64,000 bases of DNA from Barnesiella sp. An22 (lineage in GTDB: Bacteria; Bacteroidota; Bacteroidia; Bacteroidales; Barnesiellaceae). Below the pieces are notes generated by a model, which saw nothing but the letters and a program-made list of their open reading frames with translations, did no database searches and had not been told where the DNA came from. The stretch's first letter is position 1. Each line of letters begins with the position of its first letter. The translations under genes were made by a program, and so were the position numbers. The stretch spans positions 1-64,000 of the forward strand of contig NZ_NFJR01000001.1 in the NCBI RefSeq assembly GCF_002159975.1. The letters are read 5' to 3'. Positions 49,457-58,825 of this stretch are shown here, one piece after another.

Positions 49457-52246
49457 ATGTCTGAACAGTCAATCTTTATCAAAGGGGCACGCGTCAACAA
49501 TCTGAAGAATATCGATATAGAGATACCTCGCAACCGCTTTATCGTCATTACGGGCCTGTCGGGCTCGGGCAAGTCGTCGCTGGCGTTCGATACGCTCTAT
49601 GCCGAGGGGCAGCGGCGCTATGTCGAGAGTCTCTCGGCCTACGCCCGCCAGTTTCTGGGTCGGATGAGCAAGCCCGAGTGTGACTACATCAAGGGCATAC
49701 CGCCAGCCATCGCTATCGAGCAGAAGGTCAACACCCGCAATCCGCGCTCGACGGTGGGCACCTCGACCGAGATATACGACTACCTGCGGTTGCTCTATGC
49801 CCGCATCGGCAAGACCTATTCGCCCATCTCGGGCGAACTGGTCAAGAAGCACCAGGTCGACGATGTGGTGAACTGTGCCCTCGGTTTCCCCGACGGTACC
49901 CGCTTTGCCTTGCTTACCAACCTGATTCTCCCCGAGGGGCGCGACCTGAAAACCCAGTTGCAGATATGGCAGAAGGAGGGTTTTCCGCGTGTCGAGGTCG
50001 AGGGCCGCTTCGTGGCGATAGAAGATTTGCTGGCCGGCGATACGCTGCCCGATGCGTCGAAGGTGCGCCTGGTAATCGACCGCTTGAGCGTGTCGCACGA
50101 GAACGATACCGTGAGCCGACTGGCCGACTCGGTCGAGACCGCCTTCTTCGAAGGGGGTGGGGAGTGCGTCGTACAGATGCACACGGCCGAAGGGGTGAAA
50201 GAGTTCCATTTTTCGAAACGGTTCGAGGCCGACGGCATCACCTTCAACGAGCCGAGCGACCTGATGTTCAACTTCAACAACCCCGTGGGCGCTTGTCCCG
50301 AGTGCGAAGGCTTCGGGCGGGTAATCGGTATCGACGAAGATCTGGTGGTGCCCAACAAGACCCTCTCGGTCTACGACGATGCGGTGATGTGCTGGCGGGG
50401 CGAGAAGATGAGCGAGTGGAAAAACGACCTTATCCGTCGGGCCGATTCGTTGCACTTCCCGATACATCGGCCCTACTACAAACTGACCGATCGCGAGAAA
50501 GATATATTGTGGCACGGCTCGGGCGACTTCGAGGGCATCGACGGTTTCTTTGCCATGCTCGAGGCCAATCAGTACAAGATACAATACCGGGTGATGCTCG
50601 CCCGCTATCGGGGCAAAACCATCTGTCCGGTGTGCAAGGGCAGCCGGTTGAAACCCGAGGCCGAATATGTGAAGGTGGGTGGCCGCTCCATTACCGAGCT
50701 GGTGAATCTGCCGGTAGGCGAACTGAAAGCCTTCTTCGACAACCTGCAGCTCGACGAGCACGACACGGCTATTGCCAAGCGATTGCTCACCGAAATCAAG
50801 AACCGTATCCGTTTCTTGCAGGAGGTGGGGCTCGACTACCTCACTCTCAATCGGTTGTCGTCGACTCTCTCGGGTGGTGAAAGCCAACGCATCAATCTGG
50901 CTACTTCGCTGGGCAGCAGTCTGGTAGGCTCGCTCTATATCCTCGACGAGCCCAGCATCGGCCTCCATTCGCGCGACACGCACCTGCTCATCAAGGTGCT
51001 CCGCGAGTTGCAGGAGCTGGGCAACACGGTGGTTGTGGTCGAACACGACGAGGAGATTATCCGGGCGGCCGACTACATTATCGACATCGGTCCGTTGGCC
51101 GGTCGGTTGGGCGGCGAGGTGGTCTATCAGGGCGACCTTTCGCGTCTGCCCAAGGCGACCCGCAGCTACACCATGCGCTACCTGACGGGCGAGTGCAAGA
51201 TAGAGGTACCGGCCGTACGTCGCAAGTGGAACCAGTATATCGAGGTCGAAGGGGCTGCCCAGAACAACCTGAAGTCGGTCAATGTGCGGTTCCCGCTCCA
51301 TGTAATGACCGTGGTTACCGGCGTGAGCGGCTCGGGCAAGTCGTCGCTCGTGCGCGATGTATTCTATCGTGGACTCTTGCGCTATTATGGCGAGGGGGGC
51401 GAGATGCCGGGAACCTACTCCCGCTTCACGGGCGATATGGACCGCATCAAGGCGGTTGAGTTTGTCGACCAGAATCCTATCGGCAAATCGACCCGTTCCA
51501 ATCCCGCCACCTATTTGAAGGCGTTCGACGAGATACGCAAGCTCTTTGCCGACCAGCAGGGGGCTAAGCAGATGGGCTTTTCGCCGTCGTACTTCTCGTT
51601 CAACTCCGAGGGTGGCCGCTGCGAAGAGTGCAAGGGCGAGGGTACCATCACGGTCGAGATGCAGTTCATGGCCGACATCGTGCTGGAGTGCGAGGCTTGC
51701 CATGGCAAACGCTATAAACAAGATGTACTTGAAATCGAGTATCGGGGCAAAAACATAAGCGATGTGCTCGACATGACCATCAACCAGGCCATCGAGTTCT
51801 TCTCCGAGGTCGACGGCAGTCAGGAGAAGCGTATCGTCAAACGGCTGAAACCGTTGCAGGATGTGGGGCTGGGGTATATCAAGCTGGGGCAATCGTCATC
51901 GACCCTCTCGGGCGGTGAGAACCAGCGTGTGAAGTTGGCTTTCTTCCTCAGCAACGAACGGCAGGAGCCCACGCTCTTCATCTTCGACGAGCCCACTACG
52001 GGGCTCCATTTCCACGACATCAACACGCTGCTGAAGTCGTTCAACCAACTGATTGAGCGGGGGCACACCGTGGTGATTATCGAGCACAACATGGACGTCA
52101 TCAAGTGTGCCGACCACATTATCGACCTGGGCCCCGAAGGGGGCAAGGCCGGTGGCTACGTGGTATGTACAGGCACACCCGAAGAGGTGGCCCGTTGCGA
52201 GGCCTCCTATACGGGCAGATTCCTGAAAGAGAAGTTGGCGCTTTAG
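49457..52246 (+). CDS. uvrA: Excinuclease ABC subunit A
   Basis: 929 residues with two ABC ATPase cassettes: Walker A GLSGSGKS (33-40) and a second GVSGSGKS near 620, signature LSGGESQR and LSGGENQR, and zinc-finger Cys motifs [31 protein letters not shown]. It recognises bulky DNA damage with UvrB. The start at [10 protein letters not shown] is used; the longer open frame upstream translates only the leader. The stop codon overlaps that of DUF4293. Confidence 0.96.
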   Translation: MSEQSIFIKGARVNNLKNIDIEIPRNRFIVITGLSGSGKSSLAFDTLYAEGQRRYVESLSAYARQFLGRMSKPECDYIKGIPPAIAIEQKVNTRNPRSTVGTSTEIYDYLRLLYARIGKTYSPISGELVKKHQVDDVVNCALGFPDGTRFALLTNLILPEGRDLKTQLQIWQKEGFPRVEVEGRFVAIEDLLAGDTLPDASKVRLVIDRLSVSHENDTVSRLADSVETAFFEGGGECVVQMHTAEGVKEFHFSKRFEADGITFNEPSDLMFNFNNPVGACPECEGFGRVIGIDEDLVVPNKTLSVYDDAVMCWRGEKMSEWKNDLIRRADSLHFPIHRPYYKLTDREKDILWHGSGDFEGIDGFFAMLEANQYKIQYRVMLARYRGKTICPVCKGSRLKPEAEYVKVGGRSITELVNLPVGELKAFFDNLQLDEHDTAIAKRLLTEIKNRIRFLQEVGLDYLTLNRLSSTLSGGESQRINLATSLGSSLVGSLYILDEPSIGLHSRDTHLLIKVLRELQELGNTVVVVEHDEEIIRAADYIIDIGPLAGRLGGEVVYQGDLSRLPKATRSYTMRYLTGECKIEVPAVRRKWNQYIEVEGAAQNNLKSVNVRFPLHVMTVVTGVSGSGKSSLVRDVFYRGLLRYYGEGGEMPGTYSRFTGDMDRIKAVEFVDQNPIGKSTRSNPATYLKAFDEIRKLFADQQGAKQMGFSPSYFSFNSEGGRCEECKGEGTITVEMQFMADIVLECEACHGKRYKQDVLEIEYRGKNISDVLDMTINQAIEFFSEVDGSQEKRIVKRLKPLQDVGLGYIKLGQSSSTLSGGENQRVKLAFFLSNERQEPTLFIFDEPTTGLHFHDINTLLKSFNQLIERGHTVVIIEHNMDVIKCADHIIDLGPEGGKAGGYVVCTGTPEEVARCEASYTGRFLKEKLAL

Positions 52247-52740
52247 CGGATGCGGTCCATGCTGCGCACCAGTTGCTCGTCTTTGTTGATGGCGCGATAG
52301 GCCAGAATGTCGAGCACGAGTGCTACGAACGGCATCACAAGATAGGCCGACCACGACGTGTGCGTAGCGGCAAGGTCGTTCTGGAAGGTGTAACCGCTCA
52401 AGAAAATGATGATGTAGAAGGTCACCATAAAGAAGGCGTTGATCATGCAGACGCGAGCCTGGTTGGGCCGGTTCTTGTACAGGAAGATGGCGACGAGCGA
52501 CAGTACGGTAATGACAGCACCCAATGCCAATACACCCCACGTGGCCGTGAATACCGAGGTTTGGGCAATTGTAGCTTCGGACCCGTCCGTAGCCGGTTCG
52601 GCCATTACGGTAGATACCCCTTGCGAGGTGAAGCTGTAAAGTCCGTCGGGGGTATCGAACTGAGCGATGGGACAGAAAAGGAACGTGGCCATCAGGGCGG
52701 CGGCCAGCAGCAGGTAAATAGTTTGAATACGTTGTATCAT
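52243..52740 (-). CDS. DUF4293 family membrane protein
   Basis: 165 residues with four predicted membrane helices (MIQRIQTIYLLLAAALMATF, then about 62-82, 90-110 and 125-145), the conserved start MIQRIQT of the family, no known function. The stop codon TAA shares two bases with the uvrA stop (convergent, 4-bp overlap). Its upstream sequence is full of promoter repeats on both strands. Start at 52740 rather than the upstream in-frame Met. Confidence 0.88.
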   Translation of the reverse strand: MIQRIQTIYLLLAAALMATFLFCPIAQFDTPDGLYSFTSQGVSTVMAEPATDGSEATIAQTSVFTATWGVLALGAVITVLSLVAIFLYKNRPNQARVCMINAFFMVTFYIIIFLSGYTFQNDLAATHTSWSAYLVMPFVALVLDILAYRAINKDEQLVRSMDRIR

Positions 52741-53214
52741 AGCTTGTTTATATGTTTTGTTATTTGTAGAAGACAGGATGCGTCTCGGTATGAAAATCAA
52801 GCGAGCTCGTTTTTCGGTTTCCGACTTTCTCTATCTTTATGCAAAGATAATGAAAGGTGAGCGCAGAGGCAAATGGAAAACGAAGTTTTCAACATTTGTC
52901 TATGCCGAACCGACTCCTATCTTATCCAAAGATAAAAAAAGGTGAACGCAGAAAGTCAAGTTTACTTGAACTTTATGCTGAACCATATCTTATCTTCTAC
53001 AAAGATAGTGTAAAGCCATTGTAGAAACAAATTTTGAAAGATTGAGATTTTGCAGATAACTCTCTTTAAGGAGGAAAGTGTATTCGAGCATGCGGGTATG
53101 TGCCGCAAGGTAAGGGCAATAGGAAAATGATTTTTCCCGGCACACTATTTGCAAGTTAAGTTTGTTATATTGGAGAAAGCTCCTTAATTTTACTACGGAT
53201 TTAGAATAGAACAG
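52741..53214. other. Intergenic region with head-to-head promoter repeats
   Basis: About 470 bp without a gene. It holds the repeat cluster described separately (52769-53007); the stretch 53008-53214 carries no clear box (the DNA upstream of the TPR gene is AT-rich) and I see no other gene. Confidence 0.6.
52769..53007 (-). repeat. Promoter-bearing hairpin repeat, locus 5 (inverted pair plus extra units)
   Basis: A plus-oriented unit (52769-52839, -7 TATCTTTA) meets two minus-oriented units (52842-52926 and 52927-52999) and a fragment (-7 at 53000-53007). The facing -7 boxes form the palindrome TATCTTTATGCAAAGATA. The first minus unit has -33 TTTG (52870-52873), a 20-nt spacer and TATCTTTG (52842-52849), so it drives DUF4293. 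Arms differ between units: CGAGCTCG in the plus unit, GAAAAC/GTTTTC in the first minus unit, CAAGT/ACTTG in the second. Confidence 0.85.
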
Positions 53215-55440
53215 ATGATTACGACCGAGATTGAAAAACAGCGACACGAAATATATGGACTGTTGGCCGAGCGCCGTTTGAAGGATGCCTTTGGCAAGCT
53301 GGCCGTTCTGGTGAACGAATTGCAAGATTGGATCAGCCGTGACAAACTCAACGAGATGGAGATGTCGTACAAGTATATGATACAGTACATGCTCGACGGA
53401 GTGGAAGATCCTGAGCGCAAACGTATCTACGACCACCTGGTGGTGTCGGCCTATATGCTCACCGACCGCGTGTCCGACGAACTGGTTGCCCGGGTCTCTC
53501 CGTCCCAGTATTACGGTTGGCGCCGCTATGTGAAAGCCAGTAGGGCCAACGAGACTCTGGCCTCGCAGTGCGACCGATGTGACCAGGCGCTCAACGACCT
53601 GTCGCTGGCCTCGCTGCTGAGCGAGCAGGAACGCGATGCCGCCAAAATCAAATCGTTGAAGCATCGGGTCGAGGATGAAGCCGGCACGCTCTTTATGGAT
53701 GTGTGGACCAACTATCCGGCACGAGAGGAGGATTATTCCACCTTGCGCGAGGCGCTTTATGCCAATCGTTTCCCCGACGACCTGGTGTCGCTGCTGATTT
53801 CGGCCCTGTTGCTGAATCTGCTGCATCGGTTCGACGAGGAGAAACTGCTTCTTCTCCTCGACGGTTATCGGCACATCTCGCCCGAGATACAGTTGCGTTC
53901 ACTCTGTGCCGCCCTCATGGTGATGTATATCTATCGCGAGCGGTTGCCGCTCTTTCCGAGTGTGCAGCATCGCATCGACGCCTTGAGCGAGGAGCCTCGT
54001 TTCAAGAACGACGTGCGCACGGTCTTTCTGCAACTGATTAAAACCCAGGAGACCGAGAAGATTACCCGCAAGATGACCGAGGAGCTGCTCCCCGAGATGA
54101 TGAAATTGGGCCCGTCGCTCTATAAGAAAATCAAACAGGAGGACTTGATGAACGACATCAATGCGCTCGAGGAGAATCCCGAGTGGCAGGATATGCTCGA
54201 CAAGACGGGCATTGCCGACAAACTGAAAGAGTTGACCGACCTGCAGATGGAGGGGGCCGATGTCTTTATGAGCACCTTCTCGCATTTGAAGAGCTTCCCC
54301 TTCTTCCAGTCGATACAAAACTGGTTCATGCCCTTCAATCCCGACCACACGGCTCTCTCGGGTCTGCTCGAGGGGCAGGGGGGCGCCATGTTCAAGAAGA
54401 TGCTTTCGGCTTCGTCGCTCTTGTGCAACTCCGACAAGTATTCGTTCTGCCTCAGTCTGTCGCAAGTGCCCGAGTCGCAACGTCAGTTGATGATGGGGCA
54501 GTTTGGGGCCGAGAACGCCGCCGTGCAGGAGATGGCCAACCAGGAGCTGATGAAGAAGGAACTGAGTCGCGAGAATATCTCGAACCGGTACATTCAGGAT
54601 TTGTATCGCTTCTTCAAACTCTATATCCGTCGGTCGGAGTTTACCGACCCCTTTGCCGGACACATCAACCTGCTGCATGTCTCTACGCTCGAGTCGCTGT
54701 TGAGCGGGCAGGAGAGCCTGCGGCTCATCGGCGAATATTATTTCCGTCGCGGGTATTACGACGATGCGCTCGAACTCTTCGAACGGCTCTCGGCTACCTA
54801 TCACTCCGATGCCGAGATATACCAGAAGATAGGGTTCTGCTACCAGAAGCAGGGCGACTATGCCGAGGCGCTCGAGGCCTTCCTCAAGGCCGAGATTATC
54901 GCCCCCGACAACTTCTGGACCATCCGGCGCATTGCTACCTGCTACCGTAATCTGAAGAAGCCCGAGATGGCCCTCTCGTATTACCATCGGGCCGAAAAGA
55001 TACAGCCCGACAATCTGTCGGTGCAGATGAACATAGGCCATTGCTATGTCGAGCAGAAAGATTATGAGGAGGCTCTGAAGTATTACTTCAAGGTCGACTA
55101 TCTCGACCCCGACGGCGGGAAGGCCTGGCAACCCATTGCCTGGTGCTCGTTCCTGGTGGGGAAGAAGGATCAGGCGCGCCGCTATTACGAGAAGATTCTG
55201 GCCGGGAAGCCCACGGCACTCGACTATCTCAATGCCGGGCATGTGGAGTTTTCGCTGGGTCATATCCGGCAGGCCATCGATTACTATCGCCGCAGCATCG
55301 AGCTCGACGGGGGCGATACCGCCAAGTTTATGGCCAACTTCAAGCAGGATGTGCCCGATCTCGTAGCCTCGGGCATTGCCGCGAGTGATATACCCATTTT
55401 GCTCGACCAGCTGATGTATGGCATTACCGATACCCATTAA
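53215..55440 (+). CDS. Large tetratricopeptide repeat protein, cytosolic
   Basis: 741 residues without signal peptide or membrane helix. The N-terminal half is all-helical and unassigned. From about residue 500 at least five TPR-like repeats follow, for example YDDALELFERLS, YAEALEAFLKAEIIAPDN, EMALSYYHRAEKIQPDN, YEEALKYYFKVDYLDPDG, RQAIDYYRRSIELDGGD. Proteins of this kind scaffold other proteins; the target is unknown. Transcribed away from the DUF4293 gene. Confidence 0.88.
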   Translation: MITTEIEKQRHEIYGLLAERRLKDAFGKLAVLVNELQDWISRDKLNEMEMSYKYMIQYMLDGVEDPERKRIYDHLVVSAYMLTDRVSDELVARVSPSQYYGWRRYVKASRANETLASQCDRCDQALNDLSLASLLSEQERDAAKIKSLKHRVEDEAGTLFMDVWTNYPAREEDYSTLREALYANRFPDDLVSLLISALLLNLLHRFDEEKLLLLLDGYRHISPEIQLRSLCAALMVMYIYRERLPLFPSVQHRIDALSEEPRFKNDVRTVFLQLIKTQETEKITRKMTEELLPEMMKLGPSLYKKIKQEDLMNDINALEENPEWQDMLDKTGIADKLKELTDLQMEGADVFMSTFSHLKSFPFFQSIQNWFMPFNPDHTALSGLLEGQGGAMFKKMLSASSLLCNSDKYSFCLSLSQVPESQRQLMMGQFGAENAAVQEMANQELMKKELSRENISNRYIQDLYRFFKLYIRRSEFTDPFAGHINLLHVSTLESLLSGQESLRLIGEYYFRRGYYDDALELFERLSATYHSDAEIYQKIGFCYQKQGDYAEALEAFLKAEIIAPDNFWTIRRIATCYRNLKKPEMALSYYHRAEKIQPDNLSVQMNIGHCYVEQKDYEEALKYYFKVDYLDPDGGKAWQPIAWCSFLVGKKDQARRYYEKILAGKPTALDYLNAGHVEFSLGHIRQAIDYYRRSIELDGGDTAKFMANFKQDVPDLVASGIAASDIPILLDQLMYGITDTH

Positions 55441-55529
55441 AGGTTGTCGGGTAGAAAGAGCTGGGGAATGCTGCCGGTATCTCAGATTGTAGAGTATTCT
55501 CTTTTTGATGTATAGCTTGAGAGAAGATG

Positions 55530-55667
55530 GAGTGTGAAAAGTCCGTTTTCATTTGTCTCTGCTCTCACCTTTTCCTATCTTTGAATAAGATAGGGGCGGT
55601 TCGGCATAGCCAAAAGATGAAAACTTTGTTTTCTTTTTGTCTCTGCTCTCACCTTTTACTATCTTTG
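55530..55667 (+). repeat. Promoter-bearing hairpin repeat, locus 6 (two units)
   Basis: Unit 1 (to 55583): GAAAA/GTTTTC arms, TTTG at 55552-55555, 20-nt spacer, TATCTTTG 55576-55583. Unit 2 (55584-55667): CAAAAGATGAAAAC arm and GTTTTCTTTTTG arm, TTTG 55636-55639, 20-nt spacer, TATCTTTG 55660-55667. A start near 55674 leaves a short leader before the ATG at 55691/55697. Confidence 0.88.
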
Positions 55668-55690
55668 CGCCCTTGTACAGAAGAGAATAA

Positions 55691-56452
55691 ATGGATATGA
55701 AACGAATTGTATGTTTGTTGCTTTTCTGGGCTGCCCTTTCGCATCTGCCCATGTGGGGAGCGTCGCTCACCGACTATCGTGAAAAATTGTACAACCTGTT
55801 TATCGAGCAGAAGATTCCGCAGTGGAGTGGGGTGTTGTCGCAAATGAGTGCCGACAAATCGTGCGAGACCCTTGACGGGCGGCACGAAATCTTGTGCGGA
55901 TATTACGGTCTGGTAGGCCATCTGGTCGACAAGAAACGCAAGACCGAAGCCCAATCGAATCTGAAAACGGCCTTGGCTCTGGCCGAGAAGTATCAGAAAC
56001 TCTACCCGCACGATGCCCGTTTCAAGGCATTGTATGCCAATCTGCTGGGCCTTAAGATAGCGCTTTCGCCCTTGAAGGCTACCACTTTGGCTTCCGATAT
56101 GTTATCGTCGGCCCGTGAGGCCTACAAGATGGCTCCCGACGACAGTTGGGTCTCCATATTATACGGTAATATTCTTTTTTATATGCCGGGCATGTTTGGT
56201 GGCGACAAGGCGCAGGGGTTGAGTTGCTATCAGCACGCCCGCCAGGGGATGGAGAAGAATCTCTCGGCCAACTCTCACAACTGGCTCTATGTGCAACTGC
56301 TGGTGACTATCGGTGTCGTCAACGAGAAGAACGAACATTACGAGCAGGCGTTGGCCATGTATAAGAACATCATGAACAAATACCCCAATTATGCCTTTGT
56401 GCGCGATGTCCTCTATCCGCGTGCACAGAAAGCTATGCGGGAGAAAAAATAG
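55691..56452 (+). CDS. TPR-like protein with signal peptide, unknown function
   Basis: 253 residues. Signal peptide (KRIVCLLLFWAALSHLPMWG, cut near residue 24). TPR-like helix pairs around 75-105 (KTEAQSNLKTALALAEKYQKLYP) and 215-250 (YEQALAMYKNIMNKYP). Conserved family unknown. First gene of an operon with prmA (3-nt gap) and mtgA (6-nt gap). An alternative Met two codons in (55697) is possible. Confidence 0.8.
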   Translation: MDMKRIVCLLLFWAALSHLPMWGASLTDYREKLYNLFIEQKIPQWSGVLSQMSADKSCETLDGRHEILCGYYGLVGHLVDKKRKTEAQSNLKTALALAEKYQKLYPHDARFKALYANLLGLKIALSPLKATTLASDMLSSAREAYKMAPDDSWVSILYGNILFYMPGMFGGDKAQGLSCYQHARQGMEKNLSANSHNWLYVQLLVTIGVVNEKNEHYEQALAMYKNIMNKYPNYAFVRDVLYPRAQKAMREKK

Positions 56453-56455
56453 GCT

Positions 56456-57301
56456 ATGAACGATTATATGCAGGTGCGGCTCGAGGTAGAGCCGTGTAGC
56501 GAGGTGGCTACCGATGTGCTGGCCGCCATGTTGGGCGAGATTGGTTACGAGAGTTTTGTTCCCGACGAGACGGGTGTGACGGCTTTTGTTCCGCAGGGTA
56601 CCTACGACGAGCCACAGCTCGAAGCGGTGCTGGCCCAGTTCCCGCTCGAGGGGGTAAAGGTGACTCGGCAGACAACCTTTGTGCCGGGTCAAGACTGGAA
56701 CGAAGAGTGGGAGAAACACTACTTCAAACCCATTGTCGTGGGCGACGAGTGTGTGATACACAGCACTTTTCACAAAGATGTGCCCCAGGCTCGCTACGAT
56801 GTGCTCATCGACCCGAAAATGGCATTCGGCACGGGGCATCACGAGACTACGACCCTCATGTTGCAGGCCATATTGGCTACCGACTTTACCGGTTGCTCGG
56901 TGCTCGATATGGGGTGTGGAACCGCCGTGTTGGCTATCCTGGCCGGCATGAAGGGGGCTTCGCCGGTGGTCGCTGTCGACATCGACGAGTTTGCCACTGA
57001 AAATGCCCAGGAGAATGTGCGCTTGAACGGAGAGCCCGACATCGAGGTGCGTCTGGGTGGTATCGAGGTACTGAAGCAAGAGACCTTCGACTTTATCTTT
57101 GCCAACATCAACCGCAACATTCTGCTGTCCGACATGCATGCCTATGCAGAACGAATGAAGAGTGGGTCGCATCTCTTTATGAGTGGATTTTATGTTGAAG
57201 ATATTCCGGCCATCCGGTCCGAGGCCGAGCGTCTGGGGCTGCGGTTTGCAGGTCATGCCGAGAAAAACCGGTGGGCCCGGGTCGAATGTGTGAAAGATTG
57301 A
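56456..57301 (+). CDS. prmA: Ribosomal protein L11 methyltransferase
   Basis: 281 residues. N-terminal L11-binding domain, then SAM-dependent methyltransferase with VLDMGCGTAVLAILAG (about 153-170), VDIDEFA and the NINRNI motif (about 217-223) that stands for the catalytic loop. Methylates L11 lysines and N-terminus in the cytosol. Sits 3 nt after the TPR-like gene. Confidence 0.95.
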   Translation: MNDYMQVRLEVEPCSEVATDVLAAMLGEIGYESFVPDETGVTAFVPQGTYDEPQLEAVLAQFPLEGVKVTRQTTFVPGQDWNEEWEKHYFKPIVVGDECVIHSTFHKDVPQARYDVLIDPKMAFGTGHHETTTLMLQAILATDFTGCSVLDMGCGTAVLAILAGMKGASPVVAVDIDEFATENAQENVRLNGEPDIEVRLGGIEVLKQETFDFIFANINRNILLSDMHAYAERMKSGSHLFMSGFYVEDIPAIRSEAERLGLRFAGHAEKNRWARVECVKD

Positions 57302-57307
57302 CGAGCG

Positions 57308-57994
57308 ATGATGCGTAAGATTTGGCGTTGGACAAAACGGCTTGTGTTGTTTTTCTTTCTCTCGACCATCATTGTCGTGCTGCTGTATCGGTTTGTCCCC
57401 GTGTATGTAACCCCTTTGATGGTTATCCGCACGGTCGAGCAACTGGTCGATGGGAAGAAGGTCGAGTGGCACCACCGGTGGGTACCTATCGAGAAGATGT
57501 CGCGCTATATGCCCATGGCGGTGATTGCCTCGGAAGACAATCGCTTTATGACCCATCACGGATTCGACTTCGAGGAGCTGCGAAAAGTTATCGAGGAGAA
57601 CAAGCACCGCAAGCGTCCGCGGGGAGCCAGCACCATCACGCAGCAGACAGCCAAGAATGTGTTCCTCTGGCCCGGTCACTCCTATGTGCGCAAAGGGTTT
57701 GAAGCTTATTTCACCGTACTTATCGAGCTCTTCTGGGGGAAGGAGCGTATCATGGAAGTCTATCTCAACTCCATAGAGACCGGCAAGGGCATTTATGGGG
57801 TAGAGGCGGTCGCGCAGCAGCATTTCCACAAAACGGCTGCTCGGCTCACTCGGTCGCAATGTGCACTGATTGCCGCTACGTTGCCCAATCCGCGGCGGTT
57901 CAATTCGGCTGCGCCGTCGGGGTATATGTTGCGCCGGCAGGCACAAATCGTGTCGTTGATGGGGAAGATAGCACCTGTCGATTTTACACACTAA
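57308..57994 (+). CDS. mtgA: Monofunctional peptidoglycan glycosyltransferase
   Basis: 228 residues. One N-terminal membrane helix (about 11-30, [18 protein letters not shown]), then the GT51 domain with [11 protein letters not shown] (catalytic Glu in SEDN, about 78), [17 protein letters not shown] and [27 protein letters not shown]. Polymerises lipid II without a transpeptidase. Last gene of the operon. Confidence 0.96.
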   Translation: MMRKIWRWTKRLVLFFFLSTIIVVLLYRFVPVYVTPLMVIRTVEQLVDGKKVEWHHRWVPIEKMSRYMPMAVIASEDNRFMTHHGFDFEELRKVIEENKHRKRPRGASTITQQTAKNVFLWPGHSYVRKGFEAYFTVLIELFWGKERIMEVYLNSIETGKGIYGVEAVAQQHFHKTAARLTRSQCALIAATLPNPRRFNSAAPSGYMLRRQAQIVSLMGKIAPVDFTH

Positions 57995-58048
57995 AATCGG
58001 TAGAAGCAAAAATCGTTTTGCAAGTTATAAGTGGATTGGATGGGGGGG

Positions 58049-58510
58049 CTAATAGGAATGGTTTTGTTCCAACTCTTGTTGCAGTATTTCGATTCTTTTC
58101 CGGTAATTGTTGATAAGGTTTTGCAGCAGTTCGATCTCTTGCTGTTTCGATTCGTAAATAGCACTCTTTTTGTTTACTGATTTTGTGATGTTTTTATATA
58201 ATTTAAGGGGTTCGTCGGCGGTTGCAGCCCCGTTCCCCTCGTCGAAGACATACTGGTTAGGACTAATAAAATAGGCCTCCCGGCTCTCGTCGCAATTGAT
58301 AAAAGTAAAGAAATCGGTGATGGGTAGATTCCAATGATTGGCAATGGTGAGCAATACATTGATGTTCATGTTGCCACCTCTTACGGCTTTGCCTATGGTA
58401 TTCTTGTCCAGCCCCAGTTCTTTAGCGGCCTCTTTGTAGGTAATCCCTTTCTGGTGCAAGAATTTTCGCAGCAGATCTCCAGTATAAACAAGTTTCTTAC
58501 CCTCTTTCAT
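58049..58510 (-). CDS. XRE family transcriptional regulator with C-terminal coil
   Basis: 153 residues. Helix-turn-helix at about 12-65 (LLRKFLHQKGITYKEAAKEL, GLDKNTIGKAVRGGNMNINV), an intervening acidic region, and a long C-terminal coiled coil (about 115-150, ESKQQEIELLQNLINNYRKR). Function unknown. It is convergent with mtgA and divergent from mutA, separated by 315 bp that hold a structured stretch on its own strand. Confidence 0.85.
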   Translation of the reverse strand: MKEGKKLVYTGDLLRKFLHQKGITYKEAAKELGLDKNTIGKAVRGGNMNINVLLTIANHWNLPITDFFTFINCDESREAYFISPNQYVFDEGNGAATADEPLKLYKNITKSVNKKSAIYESKQQEIELLQNLINNYRKRIEILQQELEQNHSY

Positions 58511-58580
58511 ATGGACACGGAGTGTAAACAGTTAAATCCTATTCGAACCTATTATGTTGGTTTGTATTCTACTAATATAC

Positions 58581-58656
58581 AAAAAAAATCGACAACTGCG
58601 TGGTGACGGTAGTTCTGGCGGGTAACCAGGGGGTGAGACCGCAATACGAAGCCGGT
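58581..58656 (-). ncRNA. Candidate small RNA or structured leader on the minus strand
   Basis: Starts just below a TACCTTTG box and ends in eight T residues (58581-58588). The predicted about 76-nt transcript has nested pairing: an outer TGCGGT with ACC..GCA and an inner CTGG/CCAG hairpin. It may be a free small RNA or an attenuator in the leader of the XRE gene. No known family recognised. Confidence 0.3.
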
Positions 58657-58662
58657 TTGTCC

Positions 58663-58693
58663 CAAAGGTAGGGGCGTTCATAAAAATTACAGA
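58663..58693 (-). promoter_or_regulatory. Promoter candidate for the structured RNA / XRE gene
   Basis: On the minus strand TCTG, 19-nt spacer and TACCTTTG (58663-58670). The -33 box is one base off TTTG. Confidence 0.5.
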
Positions 58694-58722
58694 AAAAATT
58701 CTTTATTTCAAACTATTTGTAC

Positions 58723-58730
58723 TACTTTTG
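58723..58730 (+). promoter_or_regulatory. -7 box of mutA
   Basis: TACTTTTG, with the start site about 90 nt before the ATG at 58826; no clear -33 TTTG at the usual spacing. Confidence 0.5.
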
Positions 58731-58825
58731 TTCTCAGATGTCTGGTGCAAGTATTTTGTGCCGGGCCTATTTTGTGAATAATCCAATCCAATAGTTTGGC
58801 TTAAACAACTTAACTAATAACAACT

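Larger units (their letters stand above)
58511..58825. other. Intergenic region between the XRE and mutA genes
   Basis: 315 bp. Holds the candidate structured RNA (58581-58656), a minus-strand promoter (58663-58693) and the mutA -7 box (58723-58730). No coding frame is convincing. I searched for a cobalamin riboswitch in front of mutA and did not find one. Confidence 0.55.

Noticed and set aside
49469-51892. Long antisense open frame (807 codons) over uvrA
   Set aside because: Same cause; uvrA motifs are perfect on the other strand.
58590-58680. Cobalamin riboswitch upstream of mutA
   Set aside because: The conserved B12-box elements are absent and the structured stretch lies on the opposite strand and upstream of the mutA -7 box.
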